Source: Paenibacillus humicola (GTDB taxonomy: Bacteria > Bacillota > Bacilli > Paenibacillales > Paenibacillaceae). From it: a DNA stretch of 64,000 bases. Location of the stretch: the NCBI RefSeq assembly GCF_028826105.1, contig NZ_JAQGPL010000001.1, positions 3,994,501-4,058,500 of the forward strand, in the 5' to 3' direction. The notes beneath the pieces were generated by a model, which saw only the letters and a program-made list of their open reading frames with translations, ran no database searches and was not told where the DNA came from. Below are positions 52,463-61,121 of this stretch, one piece after another. Every line of letters starts with the position of its first letter. The stretch's first letter is position 1. The translations under genes and the position numbers were made by a program.

Positions 52463-53098
52463 CTAGCTCCTCAAAACCAGTTCCTGATAAATGGTGGATA
52501 CGAATGCGACGATCTGCTGGAGCAAACTAAAGAACAGCAGGCACAGAAAAGCCATAAAACCCATGGCCACGACGGTTAACAAAATCGTTCCGATCGTCTT
52601 GGAGGGCGTGAATTGGTGCACTGTCATATTGCCGACAAATAACAGAAACATGCACCATAAAATCGCAAAGCTGCCCGAAAAATGATAAAAGGACGTCTCC
52701 TGCAGCGAAATGACGTTGCTCAGCCAAATCCACGGGAAGTTAACGAGAATGAGCGGGATTAACGCAAAGCAGGTCGAAGTGAAAATGTCGACGAATTTCC
52801 CTTCCCCGTCCATCAGTGTCGTGAGCGACCAATTGGCTGCGCACCAGAATAATACCGGCACCACCACGTACAAGATTTCGAGCAGGCTGTTCATGTCGTC
52901 CGGATTGGCAAGGTGAACCAGAAAACCGCTGTATTCGTTTTTCATAATGCTGGTCAGAATCAGTAAAAACAAAATCGCAACGGATGTTAACAGGTTGATC
53001 TTTCGGCTCCGTTCATATTTGAGATCCCAGAAGCCGTTAAAAGGATGCACGATGAGATACAAGGGATATTTAACCAGCTCTCTGCTGAGTGGAGACAA
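52463..53098 (-). CDS. YIP1-family membrane protein
   Basis: A 211-residue integral membrane protein with five predicted hydrophobic segments (LLTSVAILFLLILTSI, LLEILYVVVPVLFWCAANWS and others), matching the bacterial YIP1/Yip1-domain type. Start TTG with AAAGGGGG 8 nt upstream; it overlaps the NHL gene by 29 nt. Function unknown. Its fixed position between NHL/TPR and DUF5696 genes suggests a membrane scaffold or assembly role for the surface system. Confidence 0.82.
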   Translation of the reverse strand: MSPLSRELVKYPLYLIVHPFNGFWDLKYERSRKINLLTSVAILFLLILTSIMKNEYSGFLVHLANPDDMNSLLEILYVVVPVLFWCAANWSLTTLMDGEGKFVDIFTSTCFALIPLILVNFPWIWLSNVISLQETSFYHFSGSFAILWCMFLLFVGNMTVHQFTPSKTIGTILLTVVAMGFMAFLCLLFFSLLQQIVAFVSTIYQELVLRS

Positions 53099-54539
53099 GC
53101 TTCTTTCCCCCTTTTATTTTACGAATCTTCTTCAACAGAAACGCGCAGATCGCCAAAATGAGAATGGTGGTCATCAACGCCGGAAAATATTTGCGCAGCA
53201 CTTGTTTGCGGTAGAGAAGAAACGCCTTCGAGTAATACGGCTGATCCTTGCTCTGTTTAAAATACTTCATGGCCTCCGCATATTCGCCTTTGCGAAGCAG
53301 CGCTTTCCCGATGCCGTCATAGGCGAATTCCAGATTCGCGTTCATGTTGATCGTTTTTTGAAACAGTTGAAAGGACCTCTCTTCGTCACCGTTGTAGTAA
53401 CTCCTGACCGCATCATTCAGCGTTCGGCCGTAATCCGTCGTCTGAAAGACCGTTATTTCTCCAAGCGCTTGATCCAGGACAAGAAAATCGTCGCCTATCC
53501 GCTCGATGGCCGCGGGCGATTTGAATTCGCCCATTTGATTGCCCAGGCCGCCGAACACGTACATCAGATATCCGTCGCCGTTGTATGTAAAAATCCGTCC
53601 CCGCTTGGAATCCAGAATGGAGAAGATCTCGCTGTCCGCGACATCGATATCGATTATCCGGGATGGACCGTCTGCCGGCGTGTAGCGAATGTCGCCTTCC
53701 GGGGGAAAATAGCCTTCTTTTCTCAATATATCGTTGCCCTGCGCGTTCAGCTTTTTCACGTTGTCGCTCTCTTGACCGTTGGTGACATAGATGAAATCTT
53801 CGTCGTTAATATCCAAATTGGTAAACTCCGTCGGCGTAAACATGACCATCTGGCTCCGCTGCGCCTTTGTCGATACCATCTTCCAGAAATAATCGACCGG
53901 GCTGAACGAAACGCGATTCGCCCCCATAAAAGAGGTGAACGTACCGTCTGCGCTAAATTCCATCAAACCGTCGAAGACGCCCGCCGCCATGGCATAAATC
54001 CGCCGCGCCTTGTCGACGGCAATGCGCACGGGCTGAAATTTAAATCCCGCTTGCAGCAGCTCGGACTTCGGATTTTCGATGATTCCCGCCAATTTATCGT
54101 CCGGATTCAGGTGAACGACTCTCAGGTTTCCCGTATCGGCTACGTATACGTGTTTGTCATTCGTAACGAACAGGCCCTGCGGATTTTTAAATGTATCCTT
54201 CTTCCCTTCGCGAACGAACGAATCGATGATGTGCACAAGCTTGAATTGTGAATTCAGGACCACGACCCGATTATTTCCGGAATCCAGGACATAAATTTGG
54301 TTTGCGGTGACTTGTATGTCGCTTGGATCTTTGAACGCGCCGATCTTTAAGTTTTCGCCGTTTATGAGCGCCGTCGCCTGATAGGCGGCAGGTGAAGCAG
54401 CGGTATCGCCCCAGAACGAATAATTGTAGGCTGCGGGACCCGCTTCAGCCCCGGCAAGCGTCCCTCCCGAGGCGATGCCCAGCACACCGCAGAGCGCAAT
54501 GAGGAGGTACGCGCTCCTTTTCTTAAAGCTTTTCAACAT
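53070..54539 (-). CDS. Secreted NHL-repeat/TPR protein with C-terminal membrane anchor
   Basis: A 489-residue protein. A signal peptide (AYLLIALCGVLGIASGGTLAG) is followed by NHL/beta-propeller-like repeats (FKDPSDIQVTANQIYVLDSG, FKNPQGLFVTNDKHVYVADT, MGEFKSPAAIERIGDDFLVL), then TPR-like helices (ALLRKGEYAEAMKYFKQSKD) and a membrane helix near residue 460 (ALMTTILILAICAFLL) with a basic tail. It is thus anchored outside the membrane. NHL propellers usually bind partners or ligands. A propeller joined to TPRs within a transport operon points to a structural or assembly role; no catalytic function is evident. Confidence 0.8.
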   Translation of the reverse strand: MLKSFKKRSAYLLIALCGVLGIASGGTLAGAEAGPAAYNYSFWGDTAASPAAYQATALINGENLKIGAFKDPSDIQVTANQIYVLDSGNNRVVVLNSQFKLVHIIDSFVREGKKDTFKNPQGLFVTNDKHVYVADTGNLRVVHLNPDDKLAGIIENPKSELLQAGFKFQPVRIAVDKARRIYAMAAGVFDGLMEFSADGTFTSFMGANRVSFSPVDYFWKMVSTKAQRSQMVMFTPTEFTNLDINDEDFIYVTNGQESDNVKKLNAQGNDILRKEGYFPPEGDIRYTPADGPSRIIDIDVADSEIFSILDSKRGRIFTYNGDGYLMYVFGGLGNQMGEFKSPAAIERIGDDFLVLDQALGEITVFQTTDYGRTLNDAVRSYYNGDEERSFQLFQKTINMNANLEFAYDGIGKALLRKGEYAEAMKYFKQSKDQPYYSKAFLLYRKQVLRKYFPALMTTILILAICAFLLKKIRKIKGGKKLVSTQQRAG

Positions 54540-54555
54540 CGTTCACGCACCCCTT

Positions 54556-55437
54556 CTACTCTTTCATCCCGGAAGTCGCCATCGTCTGGATGACGCTGCT
54601 CTGAGAGATAATAAAGAGCGTGATCGGAACCACCATCAGAATCAGCGCGACCGCCGCTCCGACGCCCGCGCGGGCGATCCCCCCCAGCACGATCTGGCCC
54701 AATGCATAGTGAAGCGTCTTTAGATTTTCGCTGTAGATGAAGTTGCCGCCGTCGGTCCCCCACAGCGCCGGGAACTGAAGAATCATAAGCGTCAGCCATG
54801 CGGGCTTTACATTCGGCATGACTATGCCCCAGTAAATGCGGTACTCGTTTGCACCGTCAATCTTGGCCGCTTCCAGCAGGGCGTCCGGTATTTGTTCGAT
54901 GAACTGCTTCATAAGAAACAGGCCCAGCGGGAACGCGAGCGACGGCACGATAATCGAAGCCGGCGTGTTGATCCATCCGAGCCAGGACATCACCATATAG
55001 TTGGGAATGGCCGTGACCTGACCCGAGAACATGAGCGACAGGACGACGATGGAAAAAAGGATTTTGGAACCCGGAAAGCGATATTTCGCAAGTGGATAAG
55101 CCGCCGCCGATGCGAACAAAATATGCCCGGCCGTCCCGAGAACCGTAATCATCACCGTGTTGGCGATATAGCGCGACAGCGGCACCCAGGAATTTCCCAT
55201 CAGCGCGACCAGATCAAAAAAATTATCGAACGTCGGATTGCTCACGAAAAATCGCGGCGGAAAAATGAACAATTCGTCCAGCGGCTTAAACGCGTTATTC
55301 ACCGCATAGATCAGCGGCAGCGCCATAAAGGCGCCGAATACGGCAAGCAGCGCAAACAGCAGAAAGCTCACGGTAAACGAGCGATTGAGCTTCCTGGACG
55401 GCCGCAGGACCGCGATCGTTTTCATGCTCAACGTCAT
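54556..55437 (-). CDS. Carbohydrate ABC transporter permease, MalG type
   Basis: A 293-residue permease with six membrane segments and EAA loop EAAKIDGANEYRIYWGIVMP. The reading frame is open much further upstream, but that part only mirrors the other permease gene in another frame. The ATG at 55437 overlaps the upstream stop by 4 nt (ATGA) and has AAGGTAGG before it. It forms a pair with the gene at 55434 and is likely served by one of the binding proteins at 56408 or 59394. Confidence 0.92.
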   Translation of the reverse strand: MTLSMKTIAVLRPSRKLNRSFTVSFLLFALLAVFGAFMALPLIYAVNNAFKPLDELFIFPPRFFVSNPTFDNFFDLVALMGNSWVPLSRYIANTVMITVLGTAGHILFASAAAYPLAKYRFPGSKILFSIVVLSLMFSGQVTAIPNYMVMSWLGWINTPASIIVPSLAFPLGLFLMKQFIEQIPDALLEAAKIDGANEYRIYWGIVMPNVKPAWLTLMILQFPALWGTDGGNFIYSENLKTLHYALGQIVLGGIARAGVGAAVALILMVVPITLFIISQSSVIQTMATSGMKE

Positions 55438-56390
55438 TCGCCTACCTTTCGGAGCAATTTTTGCGTCAGCATATTGGCGCCGATCATAATGAAAAACAGC
55501 ACGGTCGCGATGGCCGACGCATACCCCATTTCGAAACGAATGGTGCCGTAATCCATCAGATGCGTCACGATCGTATGCCCCGCGTAGTTTACGCTGGGGA
55601 AACCGGCAAGCGCGATCGAGACGTCGGCTACGGCGAACGAGGCGGTAATTTGCATCACGGCGCCGAACAACAGCTGCGGCCGCATGGAAGGCAGCGTAAT
55701 AAACCACAGCTCCTGCCAGCGGTTCCGGATTCCGTCCACCGCGCCGGCTTCGATGAGCGATTTGTCGATCGTTTGAAGACCGGCGATAAAGGCCAGAAAG
55801 CTGGTTCCCAGGCTGAGCCACAGCTGTACGATAATAATGATAGGCAGGATATATTCAGCGTTCGTCAGCCATTGGATCGGCTCCAGGATAAACCCGGTTT
55901 TGAGCAGAAAGCCGTTCAAATAACCGTAGCTGTCCCCGGAAAAAATGATCAGCCATATAAAATAAACGTTCCCGGAAATGGACGGGGCATAAAAGACGAG
56001 CGTCATGAACGCGCGGACCTTCGGCGACAGTTCATTGATAATCCAGGCAAAAATAAAGCAGGCGAGGTAACTGATCGGACCGGTGATGACGGCGAACAAA
56101 AACGTATTCTTGACCGCGATCATGAACACATCGTCATTGAGAAACAGCCTGGAATAGTTCTGCCAGCCGATAAACCGCGGAAATTCCAGCATGTTAAAAT
56201 AGAAGAAGCTGAGCAGCAGCGAAAAGACGACGGGAATGACGGTAAACAGGAAGAAAAGGATCATATACGGACTCATCAAGATGTAATAATGTTTGTTTCG
56301 TTTTAACGTTTTCCACGCCAGCGCCAAACGAGATTCTTTGTTCGCCAGCATGAGGTTAGACACGGCCCCGCTGGTCGTTTCGGCTTGCAT
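55434..56390 (-). CDS. Sugar ABC transporter permease, MalF type
   Basis: A 318-residue permease with six membrane segments. The EAA loop reads EAGAVDGIRNRWQELWFITL, slightly longer than usual. It lies 17 nt after the large CBM-like/binding-protein fusion, its most likely partner. Coupled by a 4-nt overlap to the MalG-type gene. Confidence 0.92.
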   Translation of the reverse strand: MQAETTSGAVSNLMLANKESRLALAWKTLKRNKHYYILMSPYMILFFLFTVIPVVFSLLLSFFYFNMLEFPRFIGWQNYSRLFLNDDVFMIAVKNTFLFAVITGPISYLACFIFAWIINELSPKVRAFMTLVFYAPSISGNVYFIWLIIFSGDSYGYLNGFLLKTGFILEPIQWLTNAEYILPIIIIVQLWLSLGTSFLAFIAGLQTIDKSLIEAGAVDGIRNRWQELWFITLPSMRPQLLFGAVMQITASFAVADVSIALAGFPSVNYAGHTIVTHLMDYGTIRFEMGYASAIATVLFFIMIGANMLTQKLLRKVGE

Positions 56391-56407
56391 CGTTTTCCAC
56401 CCCCAAA

Positions 56408-59305
56408 CTAATTCGGCAAGTTGAATTCTTTCCGCTTGATCGCGATTTCGTCGTTCATGTACAGGATATAATCCGACAGCGCTTCGCGGGGGTTTTCATT
56501 CCCGTTGACCACTTCGCGGAAGGCGTTGTCCAGATGTCTGCCGGTGAAATAGCCTCCCGGCACCTGCGGAATGCCTTTGACCCACTGCCACTGCCGCTCC
56601 AGATTTCGGTAATCCTTGACCGGCCAAGGCAGCTGCTCGAGCGCTTCGGTATTCGCCGTCGGATAACGCGCGGCCTCGCCCTGGAGACTCTCCATTTCGC
56701 GCCCGTACGCGATCTGGGTTTCCTTGTCCGTCCACCATTTCATAAACGCCCAAGCCGATTCTTTGTCGTCGGCATTCTGAAGCATCATGACCGCGGTGGT
56801 ATGACTGGCGACCTCATGATTCACGGTACCGTCCTTTTCCACCGTACCGGGGACGACGGTGAAGTCCCATAAGCCTCTGATTTCGGGCGCCGTGACCGTC
56901 AGCATATTATAGGTCGTGTAATCCGCAATGCCGACCGGCATCTCTCCCGTCCGGAACCGGTTCGGGAAGTCCGCCTGAATCGGAAACTGATAGTTCGTAT
57001 AAAACTGCGTCCATTTCTTGAATTGCTCCATGGACGTTTCGGAATCGAGCGCGCTTTTTTTGTCCTGATCGCGGTAAAATCCGCCCCCGTTCTGGTACAG
57101 CAGCATGGCGAACGTCGCATTCGGCACAAGCGTCGCGTTGTTCACCGGATTCTCGAGCGGCAAATAGAACTGCATGTTGTGCTTTTGCAGAACGGAAATC
57201 ATATTATAGACGTCCTGCCAGGTCGCGGGGGGCTTTAAACCGAGTTCGTCCAGAATGTCCTTGCGGTAGAACAGCATCGGAAACGTCTGCTGTTCCGGAA
57301 GGGCGTATAATCCCCCGTTATATTGGTAGGGCACAAGCGCGCTGTCCCGGAACCGCGAAATGACCTCCTTATAATCCGGAAAACCCGACAAGTCCGCCGC
57401 GGCTTTCCTCATCGCGTAATTGACGGGAACGTCTTCGCCAATCTGCATCGCAACGTCCGGCCCCTCGCCCGCAAGCGTTGCCGGCAGCAAAATATTGGCC
57501 GGCACAAGCTTGAGATTGACCGATATGTTCGTTTCGGGCGTAAAGGTGTCGTCGATCAGACTTTTCAGCACCTGAGCTTGATCGCGTCCCGTCGTAATCC
57601 ATACGTCCACCGAGCGTTTGCTGTCCGAGGTATTGCCGATGCTGTCGTAATCTTCGGTATAAGAAGCGATTAACGAGCCGAACTCGTGTCCCGCTTTATC
57701 CAGAAATGTCGCCTTCGCTTTCGGAAGCTTCTGCCCGGGCGAATAGACGACAAGATAATCGAGCGTAAGCGGCTGCTCCCGCACGGAGAGCATCCAGGTC
57801 CCGAGACCGCCGACGTTGACCTTGAACGAGTCGAGGCGCCTTGCGACGGTTTCCGGATTATCGGCCATTTCATTCAGCTGCTGGGCCATCGTATACAATA
57901 CGGCGACTTTATCGCTCCGTTCGCCTGTCGATTGTTCCAGATAATCGGCCACGCTCTGGATCGTTTTGGCCTGCTCCCGGAACACCTTCGTCATCTCCGG
58001 TATTCGCTTCTCCAATTGATAATCGCGATAAGGATCGGGTGTATTCGAGGTAATGATCAAAATCTTCCTGTACATCTCGTTCAGCTGCAGGACGCTCGAT
58101 TCGATCGTCCGGATCAGCGGGGCGATGTCGCCCAGCGTAACCTCCATTCGAATGCGATGCTTGCCCTTGGTTAAATGGAACAAATAAGGCTCATTTCCGC
58201 CCAGCACGTCCATCTGCCAGTCCATATCGAAATCGAAACGGAGCCGCTTCATTTCCTGAAACGGGTACTGGCCGTCGATCGTAAGGCTTCGGGTGGCATA
58301 GACGCCGCGAAGCTGGTCCTGCTTTCGCTTTAAAGCGATTTGATACAGGCCGTCCTCCTTCACGTCGACTTCCCATTCGATCCACTGTCCGGGAAGCTTC
58401 CAGTTCAGCCCGCCGATCGTATTAACCCTGAGTTTCGAGACGTTATAAGGGACGACCGACGGACTTGACCTGTCGGATAGCGGATACAGGGTCGGAGACG
58501 ACTTCAGCACCGCATCCTCCGCCTGGACCGTGATCATTTGATCTTTGGTCGCCGCAAGCCCTTGTGCCTGATAGTCGCTCTTCATTTCCGCATAAGATTT
58601 GACGGCCTTGTCCTGATAAAGCTCGATATAATCGATCGCCATCGGTTCGCGCGATGCCGTCAGCGTAATGCGCTGCATCCCTTGACCGAAATAAAACAAA
58701 TACGGATCCTCATGATAACCTTCGCTGTCCTTGAAGGATTCAAGCTGCCACTGCGGCTTCTCGACCTGTCTCGGGCGGAGATCGTTTCCCCGGTTATCGC
58801 GTTTGACCGCGTTGTCCCGGTTGCCCCAAAGCCGGTCGAGCGTTAACAGTTCCGCCCCCTTGAACGGCGCTTTTCCGTTCAGCGCGAACTGCCGTTCAAT
58901 CGCGGAGCTTTTCCCTTCCATCGGATAATAATGAATGCGAATATTGTAGAGCCCCGGGCGGTCTATCTGAACGTTCCAGCTGATGGCCCCCGTCTCCGGG
59001 GTCAGGACGGCTTTGCCGTTCAGGCCTTGATACCGGTCCGCGACTTCAAAACCGCTGCCTGCGGTTTCGGCAAAGTGCTCGCCTTCGATCCGGATGACCG
59101 TGTCGGGCCGCTTTGCGTCCGCATAACGATTCAAATAGCCGTCATAACCGTCCCCCGTATCGGGGGAAGTAACGGCGGTAAAGTCCCCCATTGCCTTCAC
59201 GCGTCCTGTGCCGGGCGAATGGGAAGGGTAAAACGTCCAGACGGATAAACAAATGACGGCAAGCACCAGGATGGCAATGGCAGCCTTCTTCTTTCCGGGG
59301 TTCAA
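56408..59305 (-). CDS. Large membrane-anchored CBM-like/solute-binding fusion protein
   Basis: A 965-residue protein about twice the usual size of a sugar-binding protein. Residues 8-27 form a membrane anchor without a lipobox. Two beta-sandwich modules resembling carbohydrate-binding or carbohydrate-esterase accessory domains follow: about 68-235 (VIRIEGEHFAETAGSGF, EPMAIDYIELYQD) and about 257-400 (ITVQAEDAVLKSS, WEVDVKEDGLYQIAL). Residues ~405-500 are helical. From residue 565 (SVDVWITTGRD) to the end is a complete family-1 solute-binding fold. Start TTG with AGGAGGGG 7 nt upstream. Immediately followed by a permease pair. Capture of a large or branched glycan by the sandwich modules before hand-over is inferred. 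Confidence 0.85.
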   Translation of the reverse strand: MNPGKKKAAIAILVLAVICLSVWTFYPSHSPGTGRVKAMGDFTAVTSPDTGDGYDGYLNRYADAKRPDTVIRIEGEHFAETAGSGFEVADRYQGLNGKAVLTPETGAISWNVQIDRPGLYNIRIHYYPMEGKSSAIERQFALNGKAPFKGAELLTLDRLWGNRDNAVKRDNRGNDLRPRQVEKPQWQLESFKDSEGYHEDPYLFYFGQGMQRITLTASREPMAIDYIELYQDKAVKSYAEMKSDYQAQGLAATKDQMITVQAEDAVLKSSPTLYPLSDRSSPSVVPYNVSKLRVNTIGGLNWKLPGQWIEWEVDVKEDGLYQIALKRKQDQLRGVYATRSLTIDGQYPFQEMKRLRFDFDMDWQMDVLGGNEPYLFHLTKGKHRIRMEVTLGDIAPLIRTIESSVLQLNEMYRKILIITSNTPDPYRDYQLEKRIPEMTKVFREQAKTIQSVADYLEQSTGERSDKVAVLYTMAQQLNEMADNPETVARRLDSFKVNVGGLGTWMLSVREQPLTLDYLVVYSPGQKLPKAKATFLDKAGHEFGSLIASYTEDYDSIGNTSDSKRSVDVWITTGRDQAQVLKSLIDDTFTPETNISVNLKLVPANILLPATLAGEGPDVAMQIGEDVPVNYAMRKAAADLSGFPDYKEVISRFRDSALVPYQYNGGLYALPEQQTFPMLFYRKDILDELGLKPPATWQDVYNMISVLQKHNMQFYLPLENPVNNATLVPNATFAMLLYQNGGGFYRDQDKKSALDSETSMEQFKKWTQFYTNYQFPIQADFPNRFRTGEMPVGIADYTTYNMLTVTAPEIRGLWDFTVVPGTVEKDGTVNHEVASHTTAVMMLQNADDKESAWAFMKWWTDKETQIAYGREMESLQGEAARYPTANTEALEQLPWPVKDYRNLERQWQWVKGIPQVPGGYFTGRHLDNAFREVVNGNENPREALSDYILYMNDEIAIKRKEFNLPN

Positions 59306-59330
59306 CGCTTCTCCCCTCCTGACCAGAAAT

Positions 59331-59376
59331 AAAAATCCGCAGTCCCCAATTTAGAACGTTTCTAAACGGGGACTGC
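59331..59376 (-). terminator. Attenuator/terminator between two binding-protein genes
   Basis: Perfect 9-bp stem GCAGTCCCC / GGGGACTGC plus an inner TTTAGAA / TTCTAAA stem with a CGT loop; on the minus strand followed by GGATTTTTATTT. It should cut most transcripts after the first binding-protein gene and let a minority read on. Confidence 0.8.
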
Positions 59377-59393
59377 CGTTTGAGTTTCGATGG

Positions 59394-60851
59394 CTATTTT
59401 TTATAAACCTCGTCAATCGCCGCCTGGACCGGCGCTTTATACTTCGCCACGACGGTGGAAACCGAGTTGCCTTTCGTAATGTCGCCAAGGATATCGTTGT
59501 ACGGCAATTTCGGGAACGTATTGTGATCGAGAACCAGCATGCCGTCACCCGCCGTACGGGCGTTCTGAATATCGTCTTCATTCTCGAAGTTGCTCTCCAG
59601 GGACGCCTGATCCGGATAATCGTAAATCGAATCGATGTCGTTGATTTTCTCCCAGATGTACATGAGCTGTTCGGGATGCTCGACCTTCTTCGGAATCGTC
59701 AGCGCCTGGAAAAGCGGCTCTACGGAATGATAGGCGGAGGCGCTGGGCCCTTTGGGAAACGGAACAAATCCGATGTCGTAATCCTTCATGTCGGTCTTGA
59801 GTCCGCCGATTTCGTATATCGCGCCGGCATACATCAGCGTATTGCCCTGTCGGAAAAATTGGCCCGGTTCCGTCCAATCTCCGCCTTCCGTCGGTCTTGC
59901 GACCTTCTCGGTTGCCAGGCGGGAAAGGAAATTAAGCACCTCGACGGTCTTCGGATCGTCCAGGCTTTCCTTATTGCCGTTGGTTAAGGCCGCTTCGTCG
60001 GAAACCAATGCCGCGTCCATAAACCCTGCCGACGCGAGTCCCCACGTATCCAGCTTGCCGTCGTTGTTCGTATCCTTGTTGGCCTCCTTGGCGACCTGAA
60101 CGAAGGTATCCCAGTTCCAATTATCCGCTTTGACATAATCCTCAAGCGGCTTGATGCCGAGCTGGTTCATCAGCGTCCGGTTATAGAAAATGCCGGTAAT
60201 CAGGTTGCCTTGCCCCTCGGAGAAGCCGTAGCCTCTGCCGTTATACTGCATAAATTCATTGGTGACCTTCTGGTTGAAAACTTTGCTGTTCTTCGTGTAC
60301 TCGTCTATCGGCCACAGCAGATCCTGTTTCACCAGCGCGGGAATCGTGTAGGACTTGCCCAGCCGGACGATATCTCCGATCGGTTCTCCCGCAAGCAGCG
60401 AGGCCGTGACCTTCTGCTGATATTCGCCGTAATCGATGGCGATGAATTGCATTTTAAAATTATGCTTTTTCTCAAGCGCTTCCAGGTTTTTCTTGCGGGC
60501 GATATTATCCGGATTGTCCTCCGGAATCGTCATATCCCACCACGATACGACCTTGATGGTCCTCCCGCCCATATCGAAATCCATGTCGGGCGTCGCTTGA
60601 CTGCCGCTGTCGTCCGCTCCGGCATTGTCTCCGCCCGCCGCGTTCGCATCGTCCGATGCGCCAGTTCCGTTATTGGCGCCGGCATTTCCGCCATTGCCGG
60701 CACCGTTGCCGCCGGCATTTGCGCCGTTGTCTGCGCTGCCGGCATTATTGCCGGAGCCGCCGGAGTTACCGCCGGTACCGCCGCTGCATGCGGCCAAAGC
60801 AAGCGTCAGCATCAAACCGATGATTGTCATTACGATCCTGTTGCTTCGCAT
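59394..60851 (-). CDS. Solute-binding lipoprotein with long low-complexity linker
   Basis: A 485-residue family-1 binding protein. Lipobox LALAAC (Cys22), followed by about 65 residues made almost only of Gly, Asn, Ala, Ser and Asp, then the mature domain at PDMDFDMGGRTIKVVSWWD. It has the same EF-hand-like calcium loop (EANKDTNNDGKLDTWGL) as its paralogue at 43369, with identical blocks over the whole length. It is first in the nine-gene run, followed by a strong attenuator hairpin. The linker is unusually long and could carry the binding domain through the cell wall. Cre-like box upstream. Confidence 0.93.
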   Translation of the reverse strand: MRSNRIVMTIIGLMLTLALAACSGGTGGNSGGSGNNAGSADNGANAGGNGAGNGGNAGANNGTGASDDANAAGGDNAGADDSGSQATPDMDFDMGGRTIKVVSWWDMTIPEDNPDNIARKKNLEALEKKHNFKMQFIAIDYGEYQQKVTASLLAGEPIGDIVRLGKSYTIPALVKQDLLWPIDEYTKNSKVFNQKVTNEFMQYNGRGYGFSEGQGNLITGIFYNRTLMNQLGIKPLEDYVKADNWNWDTFVQVAKEANKDTNNDGKLDTWGLASAGFMDAALVSDEAALTNGNKESLDDPKTVEVLNFLSRLATEKVARPTEGGDWTEPGQFFRQGNTLMYAGAIYEIGGLKTDMKDYDIGFVPFPKGPSASAYHSVEPLFQALTIPKKVEHPEQLMYIWEKINDIDSIYDYPDQASLESNFENEDDIQNARTAGDGMLVLDHNTFPKLPYNDILGDITKGNSVSTVVAKYKAPVQAAIDEVYKK

Positions 60852-60882
60852 TTTTTACCCCCTAAAGTGGATTTCATCGAAA

Positions 60883-60896
60883 GTGTAGCGCTTTCA
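60883..60896 (-). promoter_or_regulatory. cre-like half-site upstream of the nine-gene run
   Basis: Minus strand TGAAAGCGCTACAC, 11 of 14 to the cre consensus, with a 13-base core identical to that upstream of the paralogous binding protein at 43369. Confidence 0.45.
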
Positions 60897-61018
60897 TTTT
60901 CCATCGGCAACCTGTCGTCATGCAGGTGTTTTACCTGATTCTTTATAGAGTCCGTGCTCCGAAACGGGCATTCTCCGCCAACAGGTAAACAATTGCACCC
61001 CATGTAAAAAGATGCACA

Positions 61019-61048
61019 TTGTCCGGCGTTTGCGGCGCGGGACATAAT
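61019..61048 (+). promoter_or_regulatory. Putative promoter of the atypical response regulator
   Basis: TTGTCC (61019-61024), 18-nt spacer and CATAAT (61043-61048) on the plus strand, about 75 nt before the TTG start. Confidence 0.45.
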
Positions 61049-61121
61049 AAACGTAGAGATCGCCGACCAGACAGGCTCAATTCGTTCGGAATTAAAAATT
61101 ATAGAAAGCGGGGTTCTGATC

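Noticed and set aside
55438..55821. Long N-terminal extension of the permease that ends at 54556
   Set aside because: The extension overlaps the upstream permease gene in another frame, has Arg-rich shadow composition, and the ATG at 55437 has a ribosome site and an ATGA overlap.
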